Origin: Streptomyces spororaveus
GTDB lineage: Bacteria > Actinomycetota > Actinomycetes > Streptomycetales > Streptomycetaceae
Reading direction: 5' to 3'
Assembly: GCF_016755875.1 (NCBI RefSeq)
Contig: NZ_BNED01000005.1
Coordinates: forward strand, 372,001 to 436,000
DNA length: 64,000 nt
Shown: piece after piece, positions 51,382 through 59,707 of the stretch
Position numbering within the stretch: position 1 is the first letter of the stretch
Layout: every line of letters begins with the position of its first letter
The notes under the pieces: model-generated
The model's input: only the letters and a program-made list of their open reading frames with translations
What the model was told of the DNA's origin: nothing
Database searches by the model: none
Program-made: the position numbers and the translations under genes

Positions 51382-52398
51382 TCAGAAGTCTCCGTAGTTG
51401 ACCTGCCAGGTGGGCAGGCCCATCCGGCGCCAGATCGCGACCACCCGGTCCCGGTCGTCGAGCGAGACCCGTACCGCGTACCGGTGGCGGACGTGCGTGT
51501 CGAACAGCTCCGCCTTCACCACGTCGTCGCGGCGTGTGTCGCCCGCCGCGCGCATCCACAGCTCGTCGTACGGCACCTCGTGGCGCCGCAGCCAGGATTC
51601 CGTCTGCGGGCGGTGCTCCTCGCCGCGCCCCGACAGCAGCACGATCACGTCGCCGTCTGCGCGGCGGAAGGCGTCGAGCGCGTGCCGTACCGGCTCGTTG
51701 AGCAGGTCGAGCTCGCAGCGCGAGAAGTCGTACGGGCCCCGGTCGCCGGTCAGCGCGAGCGTGCCGTCGATGTCGCACATGACCGCCGCCGGCAGGGCCG
51801 GGTCGGGAACGTACGCGGTCACGGGCGGCGCGGCCACCCCGCTCGACCCGCCGTTCATCCACGCCGACGTCAGCCGCCAGCCTCCCCTGCGTGCCTTCTC
51901 GTGCTTCTCGGCCAGGATGCGGATGATCTCCTCGCCGACCTGGCGCTCGCGCGCGGCGTCCCGGCGCAGGCACTCCTCCAGCGGGACGTCGGTGAAGTCG
52001 TGGACGACGAAGGTCGCGAGACCGCCGACCGCCGCCTTGAGCCGCTTGGGGATGTTCTTGGTCAGGTGGGTGTTGTCGACGACCACGTCGAAACCGCCGT
52101 CGACCGCCGCGCGGACCGCCGCGTCCTGGACGGCCAGCACGGTCTGCTCGTGCCGGAAGCTGCGGCCCCGTGCCGGGTCCGGGAGGTCGAGCATGAGCCG
52201 CAGGTCGTCGAGGTTGACGCGGCGCATGCGGCCACCGGCCTCGGCCTGCAGGGCGCGCGCGGCCGTCGTCTTGCCGGAGGCCGGCAGGCCCGTCATGACG
52301 TGCACGACGGGCAGCGGGGCCTCCTCGGCGGCGGCCACGGCCCCGGCCGCGTTCACGTCGTCATCCGCATCCGTATGCGTGGGTGTCTCTTCGGACAC
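51382..52398 (-). CDS. polynucleotide 5'-kinase / 3'-phosphatase (T4 Pnkp type)
   Basis: 338 residues. Acidic lead of about 28, kinase domain with P-loop GLPASGKT (37-44) and VVVDNTHLTKNIPKR, then an HAD phosphatase domain with DIDGTLAL at 209-216 and LLSGRGEEHRP. This is the phage T4 Pnkp order, which converts 2',3'-cyclic-phosphate/5'-OH breaks to ligatable ends. It ends 3 bp after... the RNA ligase gene stop lies 3 bp upstream of its start, so the two are cotranscribed. Confidence 0.93.
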   Translation of the reverse strand: MSEETPTHTDADDDVNAAGAVAAAEEAPLPVVHVMTGLPASGKTTAARALQAEAGGRMRRVNLDDLRLMLDLPDPARGRSFRHEQTVLAVQDAAVRAAVDGGFDVVVDNTHLTKNIPKRLKAAVGGLATFVVHDFTDVPLEECLRRDAARERQVGEEIIRILAEKHEKARRGGWRLTSAWMNGGSSGVAAPPVTAYVPDPALPAAVMCDIDGTLALTGDRGPYDFSRCELDLLNEPVRHALDAFRRADGDVIVLLSGRGEEHRPQTESWLRRHEVPYDELWMRAAGDTRRDDVVKAELFDTHVRHRYAVRVSLDDRDRVVAIWRRMGLPTWQVNYGDF

Positions 52399-52401
52399 GG
52401 G

Positions 52402-53610
52402 TCAGTTCTCCTCGTCGTTCGTGAAGGGGTCGGACGTCTCCGGCCGCACGTTGCGCCATACGGCCAGTTCCGTGGACCGGCCGTCCAGGCGCAGGAACAT
52501 CGCGGCCCTGACCTCCCGGTCGGGCAGTGTCTTCACCGCCCGGGCGAAGGCGCCCCGGTCGGCGGCCAGGTGCGCGAGGCCCGCGTACGCCTCGTCGATG
52601 GCGCGCTCGCGCCGCGCGAACTCGCTCTCGATCCGCTCGATCACCTCGCGCACCCACGTGTCGAACTCGTCGGGCACCTGGTCCAGCAGCGCGTCGAGGG
52701 GCTTGCCGCCCGAGGCCTCGATCTCGGCGACCGTGGTGCCGAGGCCCTGGGCCAGCTGCTTGAGGGGCAGGCCGGCGAACCGCTGGATGCCGTGGGCGCG
52801 CCAGATGTCCCGCTCGGTGGCCTTGGTGAGCAGCCGGTGGAGGCGTACGTACTCGGACAGCTTGGCCTTGGCGCGCACACCGGAGGCGAAGCGCAGGACG
52901 AAGCCCTCCGCCTGGGTGCCGGTCGCCCGGGCGCCCCCGGGCAGGGTGTTGGAGTCGGTCAGCGCGATCAGGTCGTCGATGGGCATGGCCGGCCACACCG
53001 TGACGACGGAGCCGATCCCCTCCCAGTGGGACGCGGCCTCGGCGAGCGGGACCTCGGTGCCGTCCTGTCCGAAGGCGGCGAGGAGGACGAGGTCCCGGCG
53101 GTCGCCGTAGTCGACGACGATGCGGTTCTGCGGGTACAGGATCTCGGCGAGGTAGGTGGTGCCGGGGCGCAGGGCCGCGGTGTCCCTGCCGTCGAGCGTG
53201 CGCTGCGCCCAGGTCGCCTGGGCGCTGATGAAGGACCCCTTGGAGGCGACCCGCCAGCGGTCGGCGTAGTGGAAGACGACGGCGAGGCTGCCGTCGACCT
53301 TGTCGTAGACCTCGAACGGCTCGTCCGGGAGGGCGGGGGCGTACGGCTGACCCGACTCGTGCTCGCCGACGTTGAAGAACTTCGGCAGCGGCAGGGCGAC
53401 GATCGCGCCGGTGGTGTCGTCGGCGACGAGTCCGCGGCAGCGCGTGGTGACGTCGTTCCAGACGCGTTCGTACTGGGCCGTCCGTGTGTAGGTGTAGATG
53501 GACAGCGGCAGTTCGGGGTGCGACTTGCGGGTCACGTACCCGGCGTCGATCGAGTCCGCCAGCGCCTGTGCGGGCAGCAGGTCATGCAGAGTCAGGGTCT
53601 CCTGGCTCAT
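52402..53610 (-). CDS. T4 RNA ligase 1-like RNA ligase
   Basis: 402 residues. Nucleotidyltransferase motif I YDKVDGSLAVVFHY with the adenylated K104, motif III-like TYLAEILYPQNRIV, motif IV EGFVLRF, motif V ARAKLSEYVRLHR-type, and a C-terminal helical domain, as in the T4 Rnl1 class that seals tRNA breaks. First gene of the RNA repair operon (ligase, kinase-phosphatase, NYN protein). GGGAGG lies before the ATG. Confidence 0.93.
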   Translation of the reverse strand: MSQETLTLHDLLPAQALADSIDAGYVTRKSHPELPLSIYTYTRTAQYERVWNDVTTRCRGLVADDTTGAIVALPLPKFFNVGEHESGQPYAPALPDEPFEVYDKVDGSLAVVFHYADRWRVASKGSFISAQATWAQRTLDGRDTAALRPGTTYLAEILYPQNRIVVDYGDRRDLVLLAAFGQDGTEVPLAEAASHWEGIGSVVTVWPAMPIDDLIALTDSNTLPGGARATGTQAEGFVLRFASGVRAKAKLSEYVRLHRLLTKATERDIWRAHGIQRFAGLPLKQLAQGLGTTVAEIEASGGKPLDALLDQVPDEFDTWVREVIERIESEFARRERAIDEAYAGLAHLAADRGAFARAVKTLPDREVRAAMFLRLDGRSTELAVWRNVRPETSDPFTNDEEN

Positions 53611-53667
53611 GGGGTCCTCCCGGTTTGAGATGGCTCATTCTCACGTGCGGGAGGGTGTGCCCGGTAG

Positions 53668-54354
53668 TCAATTATGCCTGGTCGGCGCACCACCCAGGCG
53701 GTTGATGTCGGCGGGCCGCAGGATGTGGCCGGGGACCTCGGTGCCGGGCGTGGCGACGGCGATCATGGCGCGGCCGAAGGTCTCGGAGGTGATGACGAGG
53801 TTCGGGGCGACCCGCCGTACGAGGGGGACCAGGGGGCCGAGGACCGCGTAGAACATCCGGGAGATACGGGCCTTGGAGGGCACCCCGCGCACGGGCTGGA
53901 CGATGCCGGGGCGGAACATGTAGGCGCGGAAGGGGAGTTCCAGCAGGTCGTTCTCGGTCTTCCCCTTGACCCGGGCCCACATGGAACGGCCCCGCTCGGT
54001 GCTGTCGGTGCCCTCGCCGGAGACGTAGACGAAGGTCATACCGGGATTGGCGGCGGCCAGCGGCCGGGCCACGGCGAGGGTCAGGTCGTGGGTGACGCGC
54101 CGGTAGGCCTCCTCCTTCATGCCGACCGAGGAGACCCCGAGGCAGAAGAAGCAGGCGTCGTGGGCGGCCGGGTCGATCCCGGCGGCGGCCAGGTCCGACG
54201 GGTCGTCCTGGACGCACTCGCGCAGCTTGGGGTGGCTGACGCCGAGCGGGGTGCGTCCGACGGCGAGGACGCTCTCGACCGAGTCGTCGCGCAGGCATGC
54301 GCGCAGGACGCCGCGGCCGAGCATGCCGGTCGCGCCGAAGAGGATGACGTTCAC
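53668..54354 (-). CDS. NAD(P)-binding epimerase/HTATIP2-like protein
   Basis: 228 residues. Atypical SDR: VNVILFGATGMLGRGVLRAC at the start (GTG), then HDACFFCLGVSSVGMKEEAY, FVYVSGEGTDS and YMFRPGIVQPVRGVPSK, as in small Rossmann proteins related to HTATIP2. Substrate unknown. A weak ribosome site only. Confidence 0.86.
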   Translation of the reverse strand: MNVILFGATGMLGRGVLRACLRDDSVESVLAVGRTPLGVSHPKLRECVQDDPSDLAAAGIDPAAHDACFFCLGVSSVGMKEEAYRRVTHDLTLAVARPLAAANPGMTFVYVSGEGTDSTERGRSMWARVKGKTENDLLELPFRAYMFRPGIVQPVRGVPSKARISRMFYAVLGPLVPLVRRVAPNLVITSETFGRAMIAVATPGTEVPGHILRPADINRLGGAPTRHN

Positions 54355-54458
54355 GAAGGGCAGCTTAGGCGGTGTCCCGCCGGCCGGGCGGGGCCGGCGA
54401 GCGGTCCGGTGCCGGCGAGCGGCGAGCGGTCCGGTGCCACGGTGCGGGCGCGGGGGCG

Positions 54459-55415
54459 TCATCGGGCCACCGGTCCGCGCCCGGCGGTGAGGTGCGAGGC
54501 GACCAGTGCGGCGAAGGTCAGCAGCCAGGCGCCCACGGCGATCCAGAGCAGTACCTCGCCGAGTGTGCGCAGCCGGGCGATGCCGGCCGGGGCCGCCACG
54601 GAGAGGCAGGCGGTGGCGGTCATGCCGAGCGGGAAGACGGTGGCCCAGCGCCGGATGTCGTAGCGCGGCCTCGGGTGGCGCAGTTCGGCGGCGAGGAGGA
54701 CGACGTACCAGACGAGGGACAGGGCGAGCAGGGCCAGGGTGACGGTGCGCAGAACGCCGTGCGCGGCTCCGGCCCATACGGGTGACGCCATGAGCCTGGA
54801 TCCGGCCAGGGCGGAGATGGAGAGCGCGCCGCCCGCCACCCAGTGGTCACCCGCACCGCCGACCACCTCGCGCAGGTCGAAGCGGAAGAGGGCCGCCAGG
54901 TAGAGCATCAGGCCGAGGCAGAAGGCGGCCATGGCCGCCCACGCCAGCGGGTCGCGGTGGCCGGCGTCGGCGAGGGACGCGGCGAGGAGGGAGAGCCCCT
55001 GGGTCGCCACACAGCCGAGGAAAGCCGCGCCCGGCATGCGCCGCCGCCAGTGCCGCAGGACGTTGAACAGCAGCCCGGGCCAGAGCACCGCCGCCAGCAC
55101 GAGCAGTGCGGCGGCCGCCGTCTGCAGGCCCTGCTGCGAGAGCCGGGCCCCGATGACGGTGGTGGCGGCGACGGCCGTCAGCGCGGCCGGGGTGTCGGCC
55201 TCGGCGCGGAACCTTCCGCGGTCGCCGAGCAGCCGGGAGGTGAAATCGGCGGCGAGTACCAGCCACAGCGCCCCGGCGACGACCAGCGCGGCCAGCGACG
55301 CCGGCTCGTGCCCGGTCAGGTGCAGGCCGACGGAGATGATGCCGGTGGCCATGACCGCGGCTCCCGCCGCGGGCGGGAGCCCGGTCCACCAGTCGCGGCC
55401 GGGGAGGATGCTCAC
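54459..55415 (-). CDS. TDT/SLAC1-family transporter (tellurite/dicarboxylate type)
   Basis: 318 residues with about ten helices; start WWTGLPPAAGAAVMATGIIS and the recurring Gly-rich helix ends (GTPAALTAVAATTVIG-like, QTAAAALLVLAAVLWPGLLF) fit the tellurite-resistance/dicarboxylate transporter family. Anion or C4-acid transport is the family role. GTG at 55415 chosen because the upstream frame is Arg/Pro-rich and non-conserved. Confidence 0.85.
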   Translation of the reverse strand: MSILPGRDWWTGLPPAAGAAVMATGIISVGLHLTGHEPASLAALVVAGALWLVLAADFTSRLLGDRGRFRAEADTPAALTAVAATTVIGARLSQQGLQTAAAALLVLAAVLWPGLLFNVLRHWRRRMPGAAFLGCVATQGLSLLAASLADAGHRDPLAWAAMAAFCLGLMLYLAALFRFDLREVVGGAGDHWVAGGALSISALAGSRLMASPVWAGAAHGVLRTVTLALLALSLVWYVVLLAAELRHPRPRYDIRRWATVFPLGMTATACLSVAAPAGIARLRTLGEVLLWIAVGAWLLTFAALVASHLTAGRGPVAR

Positions 55416-55786
55416 GCGTCCAGCGGACCCCACCGGCCGGCCGGCTGCCAGCGGACGGGGCCGACCCGCCGGACGAACCACACGCCCGGACGCCACACCC
55501 GCCGCACGCGGAACCGGGCGAACCAGCGCGCGATGCGCGGGCGGGGATGCGGGCCTGCCGGTCCGTCACAAGGGTGCGCGGCGGCGGGTCCCCGGTCCCT
55601 CGCGCGGGCGCGCCGACCCGCCCCGCCGCGCCCCGAGCGGGGTGGCTCGGGGCGTCGAACGCCCCGGTGGGTGGCCGGAACTCGCGCTTGTCAGCCCGGT
55701 TAGGGCTACCTAACCTATGGCTCGCCCACGCTCAAGAACCTCGGCACGACTTCGGGATCCGTCCCCGACCGAAGGAGCCTCCCCCC
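55416..55786. other. 371-bp intergenic region before doxX
   Basis: No gene supported. The left 270 bp is highly GC-rich and would hold the promoter of the divergent TDT gene; the right part holds the operator-bearing doxX promoter and a leader of about 65 bases with GAAGGAG near 55771. Confidence 0.55.
55688..55716 (+). promoter_or_regulatory. DoxX promoter with overlapping palindromic operator
   Basis: TTGTCA (55688-55693) and TAACCT (55711-55716), 17 bp apart, form a vegetative-type promoter. Between and over the -10 lies the palindrome GGTTAGG-GCTA-CCTAACC (55698-55715), whose TTAGG/CCTAA half-sites resemble DtxR/IdeR/DmdR iron boxes with a shorter centre. A repressor bound here would block the promoter. 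Confidence 0.72.
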
Positions 55787-56245
55787 ATGAACGTACGTCT
55801 CCACCATGCCCAGCCCTACGCCGTCGGGCTGTTCCGGATCGTCACCGGACTGCTCTTCGCCTCGCACGGTGCCGCTTCCCTCTTCGGTGTCCTCGGCGGT
55901 GCGCACGGTGGCGGAACCATCGCCGCCGGCACCTGGCCCGGCTGGTACGCCGCGGCCATCCAGCTCGTCGCCGGCGCCCTGATCCTGCTGGGTCTCGGCA
56001 CCCGGGCGGCCGCTTTCGTCGCCTCCGGCTCGATGGCGTACGCGTACTTCACCGTGCACCAGCCGGACGCGCTGTGGCCGCTGCAGAACGGTGGCGAGGC
56101 CTCGGCGATGTTCTGCTGGGCCTTCCTCCTGCTGGTGTTCACCGGCCCCGGCGCCCTGGCGGTGGACGGGTTGTTCTCCTCGCGTTCGGCGGCGGCCTCC
56201 GCCGGGCGGCGGGACGAGAACCGCCCGGAGGCCGTGACCGCCTGA
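55787..56245 (+). CDS. DoxX-family membrane protein
   Basis: 152 residues, four helices: YAVGLFRIVTGLLFASHGAA, GWYAAAIQLVAGALILLGLG, and GGEASAMFCWAFLLLVFTGP, the DoxX/DoxD-like pattern. Members are small redox-linked or detoxifying membrane proteins. GAAGGAG 9 bases before ATG; promoter carries a 18-bp palindrome. Confidence 0.9.
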   Translation: MNVRLHHAQPYAVGLFRIVTGLLFASHGAASLFGVLGGAHGGGTIAAGTWPGWYAAAIQLVAGALILLGLGTRAAAFVASGSMAYAYFTVHQPDALWPLQNGGEASAMFCWAFLLLVFTGPGALAVDGLFSSRSAAASAGRRDENRPEAVTA

Positions 56246-56346
56246 GAAAACGATTCAGCACCGCGCGGGTCAGCACCACGGGTGTCAGCACCGTGCGCGT
56301 CAGCACCGTGCGCGTCGGCGCCGATCGCGTCCCGGCGCCCGGGCCC

Positions 56347-57033
56347 TCAACGGGGCGGTGCGACCAGGCCCATCTCATAGGCCATGATGACGAGCTGGAC
56401 CCGGTCCCGGGCGCCGAGCTTGGTGAACAGGCGCGAGACGTGCGATTTGGCCGTGGCCGCCGAGATGAACAGCTCCTCGGCTATCTCGCCGTTCGAACGA
56501 CCCCGCCCCACCAGCGTCAGGACCTCCCGTTCGCGCTCGGTGATGCCCTCGACGGACCGCGGCGCCCGCGCCTCGGGTGCCGCGGGTCCGGGCGTCCGGA
56601 CGAAGTCCGCGATCAGCCTGCGGGTGACGCCCGGCGCGATCAGGGCGTCCCCCGCGGCGAGCACCCGGATCGCTGCGAGGATCTCCTCCACGGCCATGTC
56701 CTTCACGGCGAATCCGCTCGCGCCGGCGCGCAGCGCCCCGTAGACGTGGTCGTCCTCGTCGAAGGTGGTCAGCACGAGCACCCTGACCGCCGCCGTCCCC
56801 GCGGTGATCAGCCGGGTCGCCTCGATGCCGTCCATGCCCGGCATGCGGATGTCCATCACCACCACGTCGGGGCGCAGTTCGGCGGCGAGGCGGACGCCTT
56901 CGGTGCCCGTACCGGCCTCGCCCACGACCTCCAGGTCGGTGGTGTCGGCCATCAGCACCCGCAGGCCGGACCTGACCAGCGGCTGGTCGTCCACGAGCAG
57001 GACGCGGATCGCCCGCGCGGGAGCCACGGTCAT
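56347..57033 (-). CDS. NarL/LuxR-family response regulator
   Basis: 228 residues. Receiver: phosphoacceptor D61 in VVVMDIRMPGMDGIEATRLI, acidic pocket VLLVDDQP, K in GFAVKDMAVEEILAAIRVLA. C-terminal LuxR HTH with ITEREREVLTLVGRGRSNGE then AEELFISAATAKSHVSRLFT. ATG overlaps the kinase stop (ATGA). Partner of the next gene. Confidence 0.95.
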   Translation of the reverse strand: MTVAPARAIRVLLVDDQPLVRSGLRVLMADTTDLEVVGEAGTGTEGVRLAAELRPDVVVMDIRMPGMDGIEATRLITAGTAAVRVLVLTTFDEDDHVYGALRAGASGFAVKDMAVEEILAAIRVLAAGDALIAPGVTRRLIADFVRTPGPAAPEARAPRSVEGITEREREVLTLVGRGRSNGEIAEELFISAATAKSHVSRLFTKLGARDRVQLVIMAYEMGLVAPPR

Positions 57034-58319
57034 CGGAGCCCGCCCACGGCCGGTGCGGCGAGGGGCAGCGGCAGCGCCGCCTCGACCCGGAAGCCGCCCC
57101 CGGCCCGGGGGCCGGCGCTGAAACGGCCGTGCAGCAGGCTGACCCGCTCGCGCATGCCCGTGAGGCCGAATCCCGTACTCCCGATGCCGTCGGGCGTGCC
57201 GCGCCCGTCGTCGACGACCTCCACGGTCAGCTCCTGTTCCCCGTATCCGATGGTGACCCGGCAGTGCCCGGTGTCCGCGTGGCGGACCACGTTGGTCAGC
57301 GCCTCCTGCACGATGCGGTACGCCGACAGGTCCGTCTCGGGCGGAAGCCGACGGCTCTCCCCCTCCCACCGTACGTCGACCCGCACTCCGGCGTCGGCGG
57401 TGGTGGCCACGAGCCCGTCGAGTTCGGCGAGTCCGGGCGCGGGCCCGAGCGGCGCCTGCCCCTCGGGGCCGTCCGGCTGCGCCCGGCGCAGCGCGACGAG
57501 TGTGCGGCGAAGCCCGGACAGGGTTTCGCGGCTGGTGGCCTCGATGGCCCGCAGGGCGGCGCGGGCCTCGTCCGGCTGGGTGTCGATGACCCGGCTGCCG
57601 ACACCCGCCTGGATGGCGATCACTCCGATGCTGTGGGCGACCATGTCGTGCAACTCGCGTGCGATGCGCAGCCGTTCGGCGGTCACGGCCTCGGCCACCT
57701 GCCGTGCGCGCCGTTCGGCCGCGTGCTCGCGGCGCTCACGGAACCGCAGGCCGGTCATGCAGACGGCACCCAGCGACAGGAAGGCGATCAGGCCCGTACT
57801 CATCAGGTCGTACGGTCCGATCGAGAACAGCCCGACCGCCGGAAGCTCCACGGCGAACACCATGACGAGGGCGATGGCCGCGTCCCGCCGGGGTCGCGTG
57901 GCGACGATGCATCCGAGGACGAGGTCCGAGGCGAGGAAGACGAGGAACCGGCCCGGGCCGTGGTCCCGGGCGGCTCCCGCGACGAGCGTGCCGCCGAGGA
58001 GGGTCAGGGTCAGTGCCACCAGGGGCCGGTACCGCAGCAGCGGGACGAGCGGGGTCACGGCCAGCAGCAGCACGATCCCGAGGAGCGGTCCGGCGGCGTC
58101 CGGGACCCCGCCGATCAGCAGGCCCGGGACGAGGGCGTAGAGGAGCGCACCGCCCCAGGCCGCGCGGGCGGAGCCGGGCACCCGTGACGAACTCCGCTTG
58201 ACGTGCTCGGTGTTCGGCGCATGCGAGACGTTCGGCGCCTCCGCGGCCCTGTCGGCCTCCGTGGCTCTGTCGGCGTTCGCGACCCTCGCGGTCGTCTCGT
58301 GCTGCGGTGGGTTGTCCAT
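57030..58319 (-). CDS. NarL-type sensor histidine kinase
   Basis: 429 residues. Long polar N-terminal tail, five or six hydrophobic helices (about 50-180), HisKA_3 box with ERLRIARELHDMVAHSIGVI (phosphorylated His), then HATPase_c with EALTNVVRHADTGHCRVTIG and GFGLTGMRERVSLLHG. Senses a membrane or intracellular cue; the signal is unknown. Coupled by ATGA to its response regulator. Confidence 0.95.
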   Translation of the reverse strand: MDNPPQHETTARVANADRATEADRAAEAPNVSHAPNTEHVKRSSSRVPGSARAAWGGALLYALVPGLLIGGVPDAAGPLLGIVLLLAVTPLVPLLRYRPLVALTLTLLGGTLVAGAARDHGPGRFLVFLASDLVLGCIVATRPRRDAAIALVMVFAVELPAVGLFSIGPYDLMSTGLIAFLSLGAVCMTGLRFRERREHAAERRARQVAEAVTAERLRIARELHDMVAHSIGVIAIQAGVGSRVIDTQPDEARAALRAIEATSRETLSGLRRTLVALRRAQPDGPEGQAPLGPAPGLAELDGLVATTADAGVRVDVRWEGESRRLPPETDLSAYRIVQEALTNVVRHADTGHCRVTIGYGEQELTVEVVDDGRGTPDGIGSTGFGLTGMRERVSLLHGRFSAGPRAGGGFRVEAALPLPLAAPAVGGLR

Positions 58320-58380
58320 GGCATGACCGTAGCCAGCCGCCCCCGACCGGGCATCGTCCCCCGGGCTTACGCCCCGGGGC

Positions 58381-58536
58381 CGTACGGTCGCGATCACCGG
58401 TGACCTCGCGGCCGAGGACGGGAGCGCGATCCTCGAACTCGACGCCCGCAGGCCCACGTTGGAGGTGGTGCTGGGCGAACTGCGCGCCGGTTCGCGGGCC
58501 GTGTCGGCCCCGTCCGGCCCGGACGGCGGGCGTTAG
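58381..58536 (+). pseudogene. possible 3' gene remnant
   Basis: Open frame with strong coding bias but no start codon: TVAITGDLAAEDGSAILELD then ARRPTLEVVLGELRAGSRAV and a TAG stop at 58534-58536, ten bases before the next gene. Probably the end of a deleted gene. No family recognised. Confidence 0.4.
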
Positions 58537-58545
58537 CCTGGGCGC

Positions 58546-59124
58546 ATGGAGGAACTGGGCGGGGTGGAGATCATCGCCTTCGCGGACGCCGGGGCGTTCG
58601 AGGGCTGGCTGGCCGAGCACCACACGCGGCACGAGGGCGTGTGGATCAAGCTGGCCAAGAAGAAGTCCGGGATCGCGTCGGTCACCGATGACGAGCTGGT
58701 CGACATCGGGCTGTGCTTCGGCTGGGTCTCCGGGCAGCGGCGCGCCCTCGACGAGCGGTACTACCTGCAGAAGTACGTACCGCGCCGGGCCAGGAGCCTG
58801 TGGTCACGGGTGAACGTGGACAAGGTCGCGGAGCTGACGGCCGCGGGGCGGATGCGCGAGCCCGGGCTCGCCGAGGTGCGCAGGGCGCAGGAGGACGGGC
58901 GGTGGACGCACGCCTACGAGTCGCAGCGGACGGCGGCGGTGCCACCGGATCTCGCGGCGGCCTTCGCCGCGAACCCGGAGGCGGCAGCGGCGTTCGAGGA
59001 GCTCGATCGCACCGGGCGCTACCAGGTGATCCTGCCGCTGCTCCAGGCGCTCACACCGGAGACCAGGCGGGCCCGGCTCGACCGGGCGGTGCGGCTGCTG
59101 GGAGGAGACGGGGCTGCCGGGTGA
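58546..59124 (+). CDS. YdeI/OmpD-associated family protein
   Basis: 192 residues. Conserved elements EGVWIKLAKKKSGIASVTDD, LVDIGLCFGWVSGQRRALDE, YYLQKYVPRRARSLWSRVNV and the tail AFEELDRTGRYQVILPLLQA place it in the YdeI family (bacteriocin-protection/cationic-peptide-tolerance-related), of unproven mechanism. ATG start. Confidence 0.92.
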   Translation: MEELGGVEIIAFADAGAFEGWLAEHHTRHEGVWIKLAKKKSGIASVTDDELVDIGLCFGWVSGQRRALDERYYLQKYVPRRARSLWSRVNVDKVAELTAAGRMREPGLAEVRRAQEDGRWTHAYESQRTAAVPPDLAAAFAANPEAAAAFEELDRTGRYQVILPLLQALTPETRRARLDRAVRLLGGDGAAG

Positions 59125-59187
59125 TCCGGCCGGGCCCCGCGGGCGCAGGGACGCGGGAGAGCGGGACGGCGGGAGGGCCGGGGAAGG

Positions 59188-59227
59188 CGTCAGGCCTGGC
59201 CTCCCCACGGGGAAGCCAGGCCTGACG
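59188..59227. terminator. hairpin between convergent YdeI and DUF5997 genes
   Basis: CGTCAGGCCTGGC pairs exactly with GCCAGGCCTGACG; the 14-base loop itself contains CCCC/GGGG. Confidence 0.85.
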
Positions 59228-59244
59228 GAAAGCGGAGGCGCGGG

Positions 59245-59649
59245 TCAGGAGTGCTGCTCACGGGCCTTCGCGGCCCGCTCCGCGTTCTTCTCCTTGATGC
59301 GGACCGTCTCCTTGCGGACCTCGGCCTGGGTGGTGCGCTCACGCTGGAGCCACTCGGGGGCTTCCTGCTTCAGCGCCTCGATCTGCTCCGTGGTGAGGGG
59401 CTCGGTGACCCCGCCGCGGGCGAGGCCGGCGATGGAGACGCCGAGCTTGGCCGCCACCACCGGACGGGGGTGCGGACCGTTGGCGCGCAGGTCCTGCAGC
59501 CACTGGGGCGGATCGGCCTGGAGCGCACTCAATTCACTGCGCGAGACGACACCCTCCTGGAACTCTGCGGGGGTGGCCTCGAGGTACACGCCCAGCTTCT
59601 TCGCCGCGGTCGCGGGCTTCATCGTCTGGGTGTTCTGGTGCGACGTCAT
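59245..59649 (-). CDS. DUF5997 family protein
   Basis: 134 residues: MKPATAAKKLGVYLEATPAE, FQEGVVSRSELSALQADPPQ and WLQDLRANGPHPRPVVAAKL, then TTEQIEALKQEAPEWLQRER, a conserved actinobacterial family with HTH-like repeats of 'PPQWLQ/APEWLQ'. Divergent, 58 bp away, from the LysR-effector protein, a pairing found widely in Streptomyces, so the two likely share regulation. Function unknown. Confidence 0.92.
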   Translation of the reverse strand: MTSHQNTQTMKPATAAKKLGVYLEATPAEFQEGVVSRSELSALQADPPQWLQDLRANGPHPRPVVAAKLGVSIAGLARGGVTEPLTTEQIEALKQEAPEWLQRERTTQAEVRKETVRIKEKNAERAAKAREQHS

Positions 59650-59707
59650 GGTGTCAAGAGTATCGAGCGTGTGCGCTACCTCCGACCACGACCGGTAACC
59701 TTGCGGG

